Counted from the first letter of the stretch, positions 26,377-40,090 are shown. The stretch is 64,000 bases of DNA from Pholis gunnellus (GCA_910591455.2 OU342826.1:10107079-10171078); one strand, 5' to 3'. Numbers and translations are program-made. Notes: generated by a model not told the origin, from the sequence alone.

Positions 26377-26531
26377 ATGCAGGGCGCGGACACGCAAGGC
26401 TTTGCGCTCACTGGAGCCGTCCCTACATTATCACAGAACACGGAAAACACATTAGCCCAATGCTCACTAGAACCGCACGACTAGGAGGCGAGCACACTCT
26501 GAAACTCTGCTTCGATCGGTCACATGTGCGA

Positions 26532-26562
26532 ACACACGCACACACACTCACACACACACACA
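26532..26562. repeat. imperfect (CA)n
   Basis: CA units interrupted by CGCA and CTCA, followed by GACAGAGA. Confidence 0.88.
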
Positions 26563-26639
26563 GACAGAGACCATGACGGCTGAGTACTAATTGCATATCA
26601 TTTTCAGTCGTTTCACTCGCAGCTCGTTTAGGGAGAAGA

Positions 26640-27240
26640 GGGTGGCTGCACGCCCAGAACTAACAGGGGGAGAGGGAAAGAACGAGTGAGAAAAGGATAT
26701 AGCGAGGAGAGGAAGGCAGCTTGTTGTGGCTACAAGAGATGAAGAAATATGACGGAGAGTTTGGGTACATATGATATTCAACTGTTGAGATCCGCAAAGG
26801 ATGGGGGAGATTGAGAGAGAAGTGAAAAAGAAGAGACGAGGTGACAGCTATACGTGAGGGGAATCAAAGGGAGTGGGAGTGTGGAGGTGGATAAAAAGCT
26901 GGATGCCAGAACTGAGAGAGAGTGAGTGGGGAAAGTGGGAGCGTGGAGGAGATTTGGATTTGGCCTCGCTCAAAAGGACAAAAGAAAAGCAAGGCAAAGA
27001 GGCGGCGGGAGGAAGACGGAGAGAGGGGGAGATGGGATGAGAGTGGGAAGGATGACAAAGATGAAATGGGAGAGTGGGTCAGGAGGGGAGGTATTGAGGG
27101 AGGGAGGGAGGAAGAAGGCATGACGCAGGGTAAGGAATGAGATGCTAACAAAAGGGAGGAAAGGGAGGAGAGGAGGCGGGTTCATCTTCAGGAAAGAGTT
27201 TTGAGAGGCGTAAGGGAGAAAGAGGAGCTTAAAGCAACAG
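26640..27240 (+). other. purine-rich block
   Basis: The plus strand is dominated by GGAGA, GAGAG and GGAAG words. Long open frames on both strands are low complexity. Confidence 0.8.
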
Positions 27241-27474
27241 TTCAACATCGAGGGACGAGTGCTTAAACAGCGTCTTGATCAGAGTTCGATTGAATACGTA
27301 GCAACAGCCTGAAGACTGTTAGCTTTGGTTAGCATCAAGACTGGCAACAGGGAGACAGAGCTAGCCTGGTGAATGAGGGGGAGAAGTTGAAGAGGTGGAA
27401 GAGAGGAAGTTGGGTGTATCGCAGAAAGAGGAGCACAATTAACCCGTACATTTAAAATGTGATCAATCCTTTTT

Positions 27475-27620
27475 AATTTCACTCTCACCTTCTCCTGAAA
27501 ACCCTCCCTCCTTGCAGTGCTTCTCTCTCTTCTCCTCTCCTTCCATGTTCTCTCCCCCTTTCCTTTCCTCCCTTCTTCCTCTCGTCCTTTCATCTTCCGT
27601 CGTCTCCAGCTACTCCTCCC
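27475..27620 (+). other. pyrimidine-rich stretch
   Basis: C/T-rich (TCTCC, CTTCC words), switching abruptly from the purine-rich region before it. Confidence 0.65.
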
Positions 27621-27696
27621 CATGTGGCCTCCAAATGCAAAACATTTGATTTCATAACTTCATTTGAGCGTTCGTCCGCACTGTATCAGGGTGTGT

Positions 27697-27826
<130 letters not shown>

Positions 27827-27986
27827 TCAGCATTCGGCATTGCTCTTATTCACATAACACACGTCTCCAGTAAATACATTTTTCAAGATGGCTCCGGGGC
27901 TAGTGGTAAAGAGCAAGGCTGAAATGTATTTCTCATTCCAGTCAAACTAATGCAGACTCTTGTCTACCAAATGTGAGTACACGTAC

Positions 27987-27988
<2 letters not shown>

Positions 27989-28028
<40 letters not shown>
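27989..28028. repeat. (CA)20 microsatellite
   Basis: Perfect CA run 165 bases from the (GT)63 array and in opposite phase, so the two could pair as an inverted repeat in single-stranded form. Confidence 0.97.
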
Positions 28029-28032
<4 letters not shown>

Positions 28033-28059
28033 AACAAATAAATGGAAATACAGTGAACA

Positions 28060-28830
28060 TGCTTCCAAGAGGGGCCTGCAGGAATGGAAAGGCGGAAAAA
28101 CAAGAGGATAACAGAGAAAGTGTTAGCGGTGGAAGGCGAGGGAATAGCAGGGATGGATGAACACAAACAAAGACAACAGTAGAAATCAAAAAAAAAAAGA
28201 TAGACGGAAGATTTGGGACCTGGAAGAAAAAGAGGCCCGCAGAGAAAAGTAAGAGGACAAACGGAGTTAGAGTAAAGTGTGAAGGACAGATGGAAAGGAC
28301 AATAAAGACTGGTAAATGGAGCGAGAGAGAATATGAAACAAAAACAAAAGGAATATGACGCAAAAAGACGGGCGGTGAAAGGCGGCGAGGAGGAAGGCAT
28401 CGCGCCTCCCTTCTTGTTTTTTATGAATTTCATTAGACGCTTTTAGACAGCGAACAGAAGGAAAAGAGGGAGCCATGCTGAGGAATGGAGAGACAGATGA
28501 GTCGACTGCATATGAGGGGAGGGGGGGGGAGGAAATAAGAATTTGGAATCATTGTGGCATGAGGATGGCATTTTGACATCAATTTAGCTGGCAGCCCGAA
28601 AGCTACGCTGCCTGTTCGATACGCCAATGCAAACAGGACAGGAGACGGAGGGAGAGGGGGTGGAAGGGATGAAGAGAGGGGGAGGTTATTAATCACAATT
28701 TATCAAGGGAGGTGAGGGGGAAAAAAAAGTCTGAATGGTGAGGAGGACGGATGGATGGAAGGGAGAGAGGAAAGACGACGGAATAGGAAGCATAAGACTC
28801 ACACAAAAAGGAATAATTGTTTTTCCAATT
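28060..28830 (+). other. purine-rich block
   Basis: A+G-rich plus strand with GGAGG, GAGAGG and a GGGGAGGGGGGGGAGG word near 28516. No coding features. Confidence 0.75.
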
Positions 28831-28967
28831 AGGGTGGAAAAGGACTGGAGCTTAAAATGTGTTTAAAGAATCGTTTTGGGTAAACAGAGAAATGTACAGA
28901 AGAGAAACAGTTGGAGGGCATAAGTGGAGGAGGACAAGGCAAGGAGGCAGTGTGTGTGTGAAAATAT

Positions 28968-28973
<6 letters not shown>

Positions 28974-29011
<38 letters not shown>
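28974..29011. repeat. (CA)19 microsatellite
   Basis: Perfect CA run, preceded by a short (TG)5 at 28951-28960. Confidence 0.97.
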
Positions 29012-29012
<1 letters not shown>

Positions 29013-29217
29013 CCCCGGCAGACACCCACACACGAAAACAAGATCCGATCTGATTAGATTTCCTCTCCTTTTCAGCTCGCTTTCTCCCCCTTATTTTTCT
29101 CCGGCCTCACTATCAGCCTATTAATTAATTCCCGCTCTCCTTGTTATGGAGCAGATGGAGGAGCGAGGAGAGGAATGCAAAGTGACTCCGGCGTCCAGGA
29201 ACGAGATGAGAAAGGCC

Positions 29218-29424
29218 GAAAGGAGAGAGGGAGGGAGAGGAGAGAGAGGAGAGAGGGGAGAGAGGAGAGAGGAGAGAGACGAGAGAGAGGAGAGAGAAGA
29301 GAGAAGAGAGAGAGAGGAGAGAGGGGAGAGAGAGAGGAGAGGAGGAGAGAGAGGAGAGGGGAGAGAGAGAGGAGAGGAGAGAGGAGAGAGAGAGAGGAGG
29401 AGAGAGGAGAGAGGGGAGAGAGAG
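29218..29424. repeat. homopurine GAGAGG-type minisatellite
   Basis: All purine except one C at 29280 across about 207 bases. It is built of GAGAG, GGAGA and GAGGGGA blocks with no fixed period. 29281-29424 (144 bases) has no pyrimidine at all. Confidence 0.95.
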
Positions 29425-31248
29425 CATGTAGATAAGAGGAGGAGGAAGGAGACAGAAATTAAACAATAGAGAGGCAAAACAGAACAAATGTACCAATGAT
29501 ACAAACAGCGCTCTTATTCCAATATATACTATATTATAAACATATTACTGTGATGCTATAAGGAAAGAAACCAATCATCTCATTAGCTAATTCTATGCAG
29601 CCATTGAAGCATCACCCCCGTGCTACACATACTCATTAAACAGCAATAAGTCACTGTCACAATCAACTGTGAGACATAAAAAGAGAATTACCACAAAAAC
29701 AAACAAGAGCATCGCTAACAGCTTGCCTTCGCGCTGCATTTTTTTTTTAAATGACGCGGAATCTCGGCTTTCTGGTGGAAGCGCGGCAAATATTCACACA
29801 ACAAAAAGCTTCAGAGCGGTCGGAATTTTAAAAAGTCCACTGCATCACACGAGACCACAGCCGACAATCGCTCTGGAGGTTCCACCTGCTGATTAGCGCT
29901 CCTTTAAGTATCGAGGGCGGGCAACTCATGAGTGAAATGACCTGCCGAGGTGAGTTGGAATGAAAAACAGTCTCCATCTGCTCTCGCTATATGCCACATG
30001 GTCGGCCGCGGCTGGATTAATCAATTATTGCAACCGTGGAATGATTCTGTGATCAATGAATCGACTAAACGCTTTATTTCAGTCGCGTGGTCACGTAGTC
30101 AGAGAGTACACAACGGCCATAAATATCTGTCGGAGGCTTAAACACCCGATTTGAGATCGCTGCCCGAGGTGTGACCTTTAAAGTTTCAACCGCGTATAGG
30201 AAGCAGATTTATGTCCCGCGTGATTCACTCCTCCGTTTACGTTTGACTTGTGTCTCGCGCCTGCAGTGCGCCGTGTTTCAAGGCCTTCCTGGGGATCCAG
30301 CGTGAGTGAGCGCTCTAACACACAAGGTGGAGATTGGTGTGTAAAATTGATGTGCAGGGGTGCGTTCGAAGACACCACGCCGGTTGATTAAACTTAGATA
30401 TTGACCCAGTGTCAGTCATCGACATCGACTGTGGTCCTGATTTAGAGGCCTTGGCTTGAAGATGAACTCTGAGAATCATTTGATTTCGACCCTTTAAAAT
30501 GGACAAACTGCATCCACACGTGCCCCTTTCTTTGAGGCATTACAGTACTTTCTTATGGAAACCCGGACCGAGTCTACAGTGAGTCACAAACACGGCATTG
30601 AGTTTGAGAAGTGGGCTCCTCAAGTCCCAGAAGTCCACACGAAGCCTTAATAACCACACGCTCCACTCCACTTAATACACGTATCTACGCTGTGTGTGTG
30701 CTTCAGTCGGATCTGTGTTTGCCGGGTAATGTATCTGCGAGCAAAAGCCCACCACATACCAGCATTCATGTGATGTTCTTGTGGCCTTGCAGAGTATCAT
30801 GTACTGCAGATGTGGGTACTTGAACAAATCAAGTTGTCCTTGTGGCACTTGTTCTTTACTGTAGGGACTGAAATGTTATTCTCAACCCATAATTCATCAC
30901 CGCTCATTAACTGCTTCCACAATTAGTAAGTTAATCAACTGCAATGTTCAAACTTGATCATTTTTGGTGCTGGGGGATTTGTCAGCCTCCGAAAACTAGA
31001 GAGATAAGTGGTTTGGCAATTTGTTCAAATTTATGAAAAACAAATAAAAGTTTCGTAATTAACTTCAGCAATCACGCGGAACTACGCCGGCCCTCAAGAT
31101 CAGGTGAACTATCTCAGTTAGAGGTTGCATTCAAGTCAGGATTTTAATATTAAAAAGGATGACATTTATGTGGATCACAAGTCTGCAAGAAGGTCCACAC
31201 GCGACAACTCAACACGACTCTCGAATGCACAGCATTGCACAGCAGTAG

Positions 31249-31418
<170 letters not shown>

Positions 31419-31545
31419 CAAAAAAAATGCAAAAGCCAACATAGGCCTCATAAAATGCAATCCAAGTTCTCTCACTCGGAAAATTGCACAGTAGAAGTCA
31501 CAAACAGAGAAAGAGAGAGGGAGGCCAGATAAATAAAATAAGATA

Positions 31546-31730
31546 ACACACACACACACACACACACAGATTCGTGCCTGCACACACATAAGTACACGTG
31601 TAGTTAAAAATGCATCAGCAAACACACTGTACATTTTGGCACACCCACAGAAAGATATCCAACAAACAGTGCATACATGCAACACATGAAGGAACACACC
31701 ATGTTTGTTATATATACACACACACACACG
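31546..31730. repeat. two short (CA)n runs
   Basis: (CA)12 at 31546-31569 and TATATA-(CA)n at about 31710-31730. Confidence 0.9.
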
Positions 31731-31839
31731 GGCACACACAGTAAATACACACATGGAGATAGATATGCAAACATAGAGACGCAAGCCTAGGAGTCACAGA
31801 CCGGCCCCCGGATAACGTGAAAAGTGTAAAATATGAGCT

Positions 31840-32210
31840 GTGGCGGAACAAAATGGAGGCAACAATGAAGACGGAGTACAGCTAAGAGGAAGAGAAAATG
31901 CACGCAATGAACACAATGTGAAGGAGAAGAACAAGGGGAGCAGGACAAATATTGAGGGAAGCACAAGTACAGGAGTTAGCCGAGAGGAAGAGAACAGAGA
32001 AACGGCAAAACAGGCAAAGAGAAAACTCAATTCAGCCCCGCTGCAGATAACTAAAGAGAATTAGACAAAGTATTTGTACGACAATGTTCTTGCTCCTACA
32101 AATTAAACTTTAAAGGCAAACTAGAGAAGAGGAGGGTAAGACAAGTTGTGTAGGACGACACAGTATGAGAGGAAACAAAGAGGACAGACAAGAGGCAGAA
32201 AGAAAGATGT
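31840..32210 (+). other. purine-rich block
   Basis: A/G-rich plus strand without coding features. Confidence 0.65.
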
Positions 32211-33510
32211 TGGGTTAATGTGGAAACTCCTTTTTAAAGAATAAAGCATACTCATTTCTCATGCACTGCAGGGAACCAATTAAACACAAGTCGAGTTCAT
32301 TGTGAAGCCCTCAGTCTCAATAGACTGAAATATAAAGTCATCAATCTGAAATATGAATCCTGACTGACGAGTGTTCAAAAGATCGAGCTGGTTGTTATTC
32401 TATTCTTCTTATTCTAATAAACCAACAAGTTCCTTAGTCTGCTGAAACTCTGTAGCCCCGAGCCCATTGGGTCCTACGGAGGACTTGGCGCTTAAAAAAA
32501 AAAAACAGGTCACAAATATATCCTTTCATTTAAGAAAATAAATAGGAAATGTCCTAACACAGCTGGGGATTGCAGTTTTTAGCACGTCAGTAAATGGAGT
32601 AAATAGTGCATTTGCTGTGGACTATTTTCAGCCGTGGGTTGATGCATATTTGACGACGCTGTATGTATTGCAGGGGGGGGGGGACGGACAAAATACAAAG
32701 AAGTCTCTGCTGTCATCATAGCGAAGGAATATGTCACCCTATGCTACGTCGTGTGGCTCATGATGTTCTCCTAATCGTAAGACTCGCATTAAACAAGCAA
32801 TAATTGTCAGCAGGATCAACTGGTGTTGGTTTATGGGATTTGTTGACGTCAGAAAGGACTACGTCAGCCTCGTGTATATACGGTCTATACCGCTGGCATC
32901 CGGACCTCTTCTTCCACAGCGGATTCCTGTAACTCTGCATGAAGGATTCGCAGAAAAACCAGACGTACGCTTTCATGGAAACACGCTCGCGCACACCGAT
33001 GCATTCAGGGACCTTTGCAAATGAGTACCTATACATGTTAACAAACATAGTGATACATTTACATATATATTGCAGAGCAACTCACTGCTTTTCATTTACA
33101 GGTTGTACACAAATAAACCAAGCCACATGGAGCCACTGGGTCTTTCCTCTTCATATATCCAAGCTCAGCAGGAAACCATATTAATTAAACCCGATGCAGA
33201 CTCTTTGCATGAGTGTCTGATGCATGAACGTATACGTGCGCTCGCGTTAGTTAGTGTGCGAGAGTCTCTCCCCAAACCCGGCCCGGGAGAAAGAGGGGAT
33301 GTCATTTAGAGACATTCAGAATGTTAAAGACAGGCAGGCCTGCTGAGTGCGGGACAGCAACGGGCAAAGTGGCAAAGCTTCCTTAACGTCTAGCCGGGGA
33401 GGGATTTCATCTGTCATTTCAACCCCCCCCCCATTATATTCCACTCACATCTCTCCGACTCAAAGGCTGGCGAATCATCCGAATGCAAGCAGCGCGCTGG
33501 CATCCCGTCG

Positions 33511-33533
33511 GTGTGTGTGTATGTGTGTGTGTG
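33511..33533. repeat. (GT)n with one AT
   Basis: (GT)5, AT, (GT)5. Confidence 0.93.
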
Positions 33534-34019
33534 GGATAGTGACAACCTAACAATATTGACAAACACACGACCGGGCGATTGGTCGATTCGAACAGACTGC
33601 GCTCCAGCGGGTCGACTGTACAGCGCTCGTCCTCATGCAAAGTGGATCGTGGGCTGACAAAGATCCCTTGTGGTGCCAAGACGGGCGCACTCGAGTCAGA
33701 AACGAAAGTGACATCTGTATTAGCGAGTCTTCAGCTAGATCCAAGCAGCTCTTGTTGCTCCTCTTTGGAGGCAGACTTGACATTTGAAGTTAGGATTCAC
33801 TTCACTGTTTTCAGCGAGGGGAGCAGACTAATGTATCCCCCCGTCTGCTGCTATCCCCAAATGCACATCTGTCCCAGGGCCCCCCCCCACCCCGTGATCC
33901 ACCACCTTTTGATTCTCAATCCTCTGGGTTTTTTCGTCTTTGATACGACTTAGCTGGGAAGCCCCGAGGCCTGCGGGGAAAAGGCTTAGGAGGAATCCAA
34001 AAGGGGATTACTGGACGGA

Positions 34020-34115
34020 ACGTATGGAAATTACACTTTAATTTATCATTTAGGTCATGGTAATTCATGCAAATTAGGATTTCATTAATTCCGGCCTTGG
34101 GTTTAAATGGCGTTT
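34020..34115. promoter_or_regulatory. candidate non-coding regulatory element (TAAT cores plus an octamer)
   Basis: This stretch holds ATGCAAAT (34067-34074), the POU octamer, immediately followed by a TTAG core, with TTTAATTTATC, GTAATTC and CATTAATTCC within 50 bases. It is unique-looking. Whether it is conserved or active cannot be seen from one sequence. Confidence 0.3.
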
Positions 34116-34147
34116 CTCTTCTGGGGGATCACGTCAGTGTGGTGGCG

Positions 34148-34278
34148 GGCGGCGGCGGCGGCACAGGAAACATAGTATTTCATATGAAACCTCAACAGAA
34201 AAGGTCATCGCCATAGAAACATGTTAGCATTTAGCTCATAGCAACGCTGTGCACGGAGCTGCTGCTGCTGCTGCTGCT
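34148..34278. repeat. (GGC)5 and (GCT)7 trinucleotide repeats
   Basis: (GGC)5 lies at 34148-34162 and (GCT)7 at 34258-34278, the latter followed by GTGCTGCAGC. Confidence 0.95.
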
Positions 34279-34603
34279 GTGCTGCAGCATGGCGGGATAC
34301 GCCAAGACTTGTTTAGATGTTTATTAGGACTAAGAATGTCCCACCGGTTCCTACTCTATAACCCTGGAACACTGACACTCTATCCATTCATAGTCACATA
34401 TTTGTGATGTTTATTTTTCATAAAAGTTGTCCCAGCACATACATGGCCCTGTGCATTATGAAAAGAAACAAAAATAAACATTTCATACAACCAGTAACAA
34501 TGACTGCTGTGATTATAATCATGATGAGCATCCTTCCCATTATCATAAATAGCCTCAACACTCTCTCTCTCTCACAAATTAGAAGCTCTCCTGGTGTGTG
34601 GAC

Positions 34604-34605
<2 letters not shown>

Positions 34606-34645
<40 letters not shown>

Positions 34646-34717
34646 GCACGCACACACGAACACACACACACACACACGAACACACGAACACACACACACA
34701 CACACATACACACACAG
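34606..34717. repeat. (CA)n with CGCA and CGAACA variants
   Basis: (AC)18, then (GCAC)n, then ACACACGAAC units repeated about three times, then CA to 34717. Confidence 0.95.
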
Positions 34718-34849
34718 AGCTACATCCCTCATTCTTATTCATCTGCTTACTTCTCAATCACTCACTGTACGCTTCGCTGCACAATTATAATCACCTTAAA
34801 ATGATTTTATGACGTGCTCACAAAACCAAACAAAACTCCTCTGAGTGCC

Positions 34850-34851
<2 letters not shown>

Positions 34852-34882
<31 letters not shown>
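34852..34882. repeat. (CA)n microsatellite
   Basis: About 15 CA units. Confidence 0.96.
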
Positions 34883-34883
<1 letters not shown>

Positions 34884-35024
34884 AATGCTCAGGCGTACAC
34901 TGTAACACACATGCTGGGTTCAGTTGTACAGCACAGTGCTTACAGACAGAACGTATACATGCAGGCGATGCGGATTGTTTACTGCCGCATGCGTTTCCTT
35001 GAGGTCGACAGAAAGAACAGGAGC

Positions 35025-35250
35025 ATGCAGGGAGGAGGAGGGGAGGAAGGGGGAGGAGGGAGAGAGGGGGGTGTGGGATAAAGAATTCAATAAGCCATGA
35101 GCAAAATAAATAAATGAAATATAAGGGGGAAAAGTCCAGAGAGGAGGAGGAGAGAGGTTAAGAGAGGATAAGCAGAAGGTGGAAGGGAGGATGCCGAACA
35201 ATAAAAAGAAGGTGGAGGAGGACAAGGTAGTGTGGAGGGTAGGAAAGGAT
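35025..35250 (+). other. purine-rich block
   Basis: GGAGGAGG-rich start (35032-35075), then A/G-rich sequence. Confidence 0.7.
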
Positions 35251-35763
35251 ACTGCCAATGTTTCAAACAAGCACACACGTAATTTTTAAGCACGCTAATC
35301 ATCAACGAGTGCATATTAGTACCGAGTCGACCTTTTCCGTGAATATCTTTTCATACTTTGCTCTGCCAAGAAAACATGAATAAGTGCGAAAGGGTCGCGA
35401 GAAACCGGAGCGGGGGAATAATCGCTGATGTGGCAGCAACTCCCACGTTCAAAGAGGAAATCAAAAAGCATGAGGCACAGAGAGCTGGAGACGCTGGCTG
35501 CTGCAGCCGACGTTCGACGAGGAGGGAAACCAAAGGGAAGGCAGATTAAGAAAGAAGAGAATCACAAAAAAAGAAGCTCCGTGACAAACTGAGGGACGGA
35601 GACAAGGCCTTACAATGAAACACCTCATGTGGTTTCACAGTCCTCTGTGGAGTCAAACGTATCTAACCGACGCAGGCCTCAAACTTTTGGTCCGGCTCGG
35701 CTGCGCTGCTTTTATTCCTCCTGCGGCTCCGGGTCACTCCGCTCTTCTTTCTATTCACCTCAT

Positions 35764-35799
35764 GTGTGTGTGTGTGTGTGTGCGTGTGTGTGTGTGTGT
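35764..35799. repeat. (GT)n microsatellite
   Basis: GT run with one GC interruption, followed by a C9 run. Confidence 0.95.
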
Positions 35800-36081
35800 C
35801 CCTGTCCCCCCCCCCCTCGTTTGTCAGACCCCTCCGTCAATTAACACGAGGCATTGTTTCTGTCCGACTTTCTCGCTCACGCTACCTCTCTCTCTCTCTC
35901 TCTCCGTCACTCTTTCACCAGCCTGATGAAGACGGAGAGGGGTCATTTAAGACTAATTAGCGGCGTAAACAGACAAATAACCAGGTGCAGCGCAGCCATT
36001 TTCTCTCAGGCTCCTTGTATATTAATGCGTGTGCACGCGCCCATCTCCACACGCTAAAGAGGCAGAGACAATGGGTGTTGC

Positions 36082-36115
36082 TCTTTCTTTCTTTCTCTCT
36101 CTCTCTCACACACAC
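36082..36115. repeat. (TTTC)n-(TC)n-(AC)n compound repeat
   Basis: Three TTTC units, six TC units, then CACACAC. Confidence 0.9.
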
Positions 36116-36373
36116 GCATACCAAAAGCAATAAAGCCCAAAACAATGCTCACTCAGTGTCTGACGCACATCGTAAAAATATGTTTCTGCATACACTAATT
36201 CTCTCCTCTTGTCTGCAGTGTTGTCAAATAAAAAAGCTCTTGTTTTCGGGTTTTTTTAAAAAGACAATATTGTTTGCGGCACCAAACATTATGGCAGCTT
36301 CTTTATCTGCTCATCTGGTTGTTGCGTCTCACAGATGAATGCAATGAAGGCATCGCTCTAAAGAACCGCCTGC

Positions 36374-36444
<71 letters not shown>
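36374..36444. repeat. (CT)7-(CA)28 compound microsatellite
   Basis: A perfect (CT)n switches directly to (CA)n ending at 36444. Confidence 0.97.
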
Positions 36445-36446
<2 letters not shown>

Positions 36447-37356
36447 TCCAAACAGCAATATTACACGGCAGGCTATTCACTCGCCTCATACCAATGTAAT
36501 GATAGGAAATCACAGTATTAAAACATGAAGCATGAGACAATACCAAGGCCCAACTGTGTTCCACACTTACAGTGAACACTGCGCAGTAATTTCCGGGGAA
36601 TTTCTTTGACATCACTAACACGTAATGACTTTTTTATTACAAATTTGAATGAGATATATGATCGGCTCAGTGTGATCAGGCTTCACTATGATGGATTTCC
36701 AACACAGTGCATTTGATGCTATCGCCATGCGGACGTTCGATACGACGCCGTTACAGCGATCACTACCGGGTTGTCGATACGAAGCGATTAACCTGAAATT
36801 ATTCAAACGTGACATTTAATCACATTCAATGCGGGTCCTACATGAAAAGGTTTATTATCTGGCCTTCAGAGGTACTGTTTCATTGTGCGGCGGTGTGAAT
36901 ACAGATCACCCGTTAAAGTCTTTCATCAGTCCGTCAATACGGCATCTGCACGCTATTGGATTTCTGTTGTGAAATGAGCATGGGCCAGCCACTGTCACCC
37001 TGTGATGGATTTGATGCACTTTGTATAATGACCTTAGAGGTTTTGTTTCCAATACTATGCTGATTGTCCATGGGAATATGTTATTTAGTGCAGCGGAGGA
37101 GGAGGAGGGGGGGTGGGGTGGGGGTTGTTATTGTCCTTTCCTGTGGGTTAAAAGCTGCTTCAGAGGAATTTCTTCCTCCTGCCAAGAATGGAAACAAACT
37201 GGAGCCGAGATAAAGATGCTGAACAAAATATCGTGGCTTCAATCCATAACTTCCTTCGCCTGTCCTCAAAAACCCTCAGCAGTCAAATTGTATAGCTGCC
37301 ATCCGATACTGGGCACGTTAGTAAATCAAGTCATGTCACTCTCGTTTGGAAATATA

Positions 37357-37375
37357 ACACACACACACACACACA
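37357..37375. repeat. short (CA)n
   Basis: About nine AC units. Confidence 0.9.
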
Positions 37376-38546
37376 AGTGCCCACGACCTGTTATAGCTCA
37401 GCATGTGCCCATATCAGCAGAAACAGTGTGCAAACCCCCTCTAAACTGTGCCGTATGAAGCGTATGCATGTATTGAAAGGTACACTGCGTTGGTGAGCTG
37501 GCGGGTATGGACTTTGATGTCAACATCATGAGCCAAATCCTTTTATTGGAGTGGCCAGATAGAGCTGGGAGAGCCTTTTGCTGTTGTTGTTGTTTGGTGG
37601 GGAAAAACGTCAAAGGAATGGTGAGCGGGCCCGGCAGAGAGTCTTGCAGCGTTGCTTGAGATCACTGCAGAGAAAAATGAGCGACTTTGCGGCAGCTGTT
37701 GTCGGAAGAAACTGCAAACACAATTTTGTACACAGCTTGGGGCTATTTTGCAGTCCATTGACTAAGCCTGTGGCATTTAAAAAAGGCTAGTTAGTGGGCC
37801 CCTGAGTTTAGGTTATTTCGTCACGCGTTTGAAGCTCAACTTTCAAGAGTCATCATGAATAACAACATCTAAAAGCACTAAATTTAATCAGATTCCATTC
37901 ACAAATGTAATTACCGGAGCATTAATGAGACGCACCGATCGAACAGCTGCTGATTAAAACCGCTGTTTTTTTAATCTTATCGGCCTTGACCGGGTTACTG
38001 CCGTTAACAGAAATTAGCAGCTGTTGAGCATTTCCTGTATTCGTCAGTAGCCACGAGTCTGTGCGGCTACAGTAGCTGGACGAGTGGGAATGTTCTTCGG
38101 GGACTTTTTGTCCATGTTGAACATGGCAGCCAGTGCTTGTTTGCTGAGATTTGAATAAATGGAGCTTGATGATGGGGCGATGCACCGCCTGGACGAAAGC
38201 GCTGCCTGAGAAATTAACAGACTTTGGGGGGAAAAGAAAATGTTTCTTAGACGTTAACATGGTTGGCTTTTATTTTTCGTGTTTTTGAGGAGATATTCTG
38301 GAGAAAAACTGGGAAGATCTGCAAATAATCTCGGATGTGATGGTAATTAGTTTGAAATATTGTGATTTCCTGGTGGACCACATGTGAGGGTTTCGTCCCT
38401 CACATGTGTACACATGGCCCGACACTCGTCAGCATGAAGTCACACACGCAGCATGAGCCGGGGGAATAATCACACCACTTCAGGATCATAAGGACTCCTG
38501 TCCACCAATCTAGCAAAATTTGCAACGTCCCCCCTGACGGCAACAG

Positions 38547-38547
38547 G

Positions 38548-38582
<35 letters not shown>
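38547..38582. repeat. (GC)4-(CA)14 compound microsatellite
   Basis: GCGCGCGC joined to (AC)14, the same architecture as the arrays at 31249 and 52691. Confidence 0.95.
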
Positions 38583-38585
<3 letters not shown>

Positions 38586-38750
38586 CAGAATGCACGCAGC
38601 CACTGAGCGGCACACACCCAATGCACAAAGGACAGATCGTTTACAGCTAAATTATGGACAAATTGAACCTTGAGAGAGGAGAAGTTCAAAGGCACAACTG
38701 GAGTTGAATGCAGAGGCGGGCTCATCCCTTTCAGACAGTTGAGTCTCACA

Positions 38751-38767
38751 AACACACACACACACAC
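38751..38767. repeat. short (CA)n
   Basis: About eight units. Confidence 0.88.
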
Positions 38768-38982
38768 GCAATATCTTTTACATTTTTTCACAATGTGTCA
38801 GTTGCTTATACATCCAGTCAGAAAGAATTGCCTCTATTGTGCAGGAATACTGTGAGACAGGAAGAGCAATGAAAAGGTATTCGAATAATGTCCTTGTGCA
38901 ACTGTGTTTGTGTCTACGTTGACGCCTTTGGAAATCAAATGTTTGGGGGCGTATTTTATGTATGCCTCTGTGAATGAGGGTA

Positions 38983-39016
<34 letters not shown>

Positions 39017-39033
39017 TGTGTGTGTGTGTGTGG
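38983..39033. repeat. (GT)n microsatellite with one AT
   Basis: About 25 GT units split by a GTAT near 39010. Confidence 0.96.
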
Positions 39034-39769
39034 GTGGGAGCATCCATTCTGATTATAGATTGTGCTATTCCGCCTCCTCCTCACAGACACTTGAATATGC
39101 ACCAATGTACCACTGCAGAGAGGGACGGAGGCAAAAGCAGCGGCGAAGAGTGAGAGGATGCCTCCTCAGTCAAAAACGTCCCAAACTTGTCAAGCTACCG
39201 CCGCCGTGGATAAGCGAGCGGCGTGACACAACAATCAAAGCAATATTGAGAGACGGTGGAGGGAGAAGAAACAGTACCAGCGAAGAAGAAGTAGGAGGGG
39301 GAGGGGGAGTGGGAGGGACAGTGGCAGGGGAGAGGATGAGGAGGAAAGGTGGGAGGACATAAGGAAAAATAAATGTTAAGATGGTTAAGAAGGTTTGAGG
39401 CGGTAAGTTGAGACAAAAGGCAGTTTGTGTTTTGGAGTCAGAGCCCGACTACAACGGGTATCGGCAACATTACCACAGATTCATATCTGTCTCATACCTG
39501 AGTCGATATGAAGGTATAGCCGTCAGCTCTGATCTCACAGTGTTTCATAGTCATACACAGGAGGGAAATGTGTGGCTGCAGCCCACATTTTGCGATACAC
39601 ACTAATTGGCTAGAGAATGTACAACATAATATTCTTTAAAGTAATGTTCTCTGGTGTACAAAAAAACATATTTTACTGTTTAATACCAACAAGAAATGAT
39701 GCAATACCGGCGCCATCAGATGTTTATCAAACCTCAACTTTAAGACACAGGTAGTCGGACAGGTAGTCA

Positions 39770-40052
39770 AACGCACGAAAGGATGGCGCAAGAGGGACAA
39801 GACAGCTGGATAAGAGAGGGCAGGTGGAGGGAGCGAGCGCTAAGAAGGGCAAGCTCATAAAGGGACAAAGGAAAGATGAAGAGTGGACGAGGCAAAGGTG
39901 AGGTAAAGGACACGGAGAGGGAGAGATGAATGAATCGACGGGGGGAGGGAGGATGAATGTGAACGAGAGGAATAGATGACAAAGATGAGACGGATGGAGG
40001 AAAGAGACCCAGACGGAGTGATGGGAGTGACAGAGTGAGCGGTCGACACGGA

Positions 40053-40090
<38 letters not shown>

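Noticed and set aside
29121..29504. Frames of Arg-Glu or Ser-Leu repeats on both strands
   Set aside because: They are the translation of the homopurine minisatellite.
33579..33953. 124-codon plus-strand frame
   Set aside because: No recognisable domain, runs through a C9 tract, and the minus strand is also open. Not supported.
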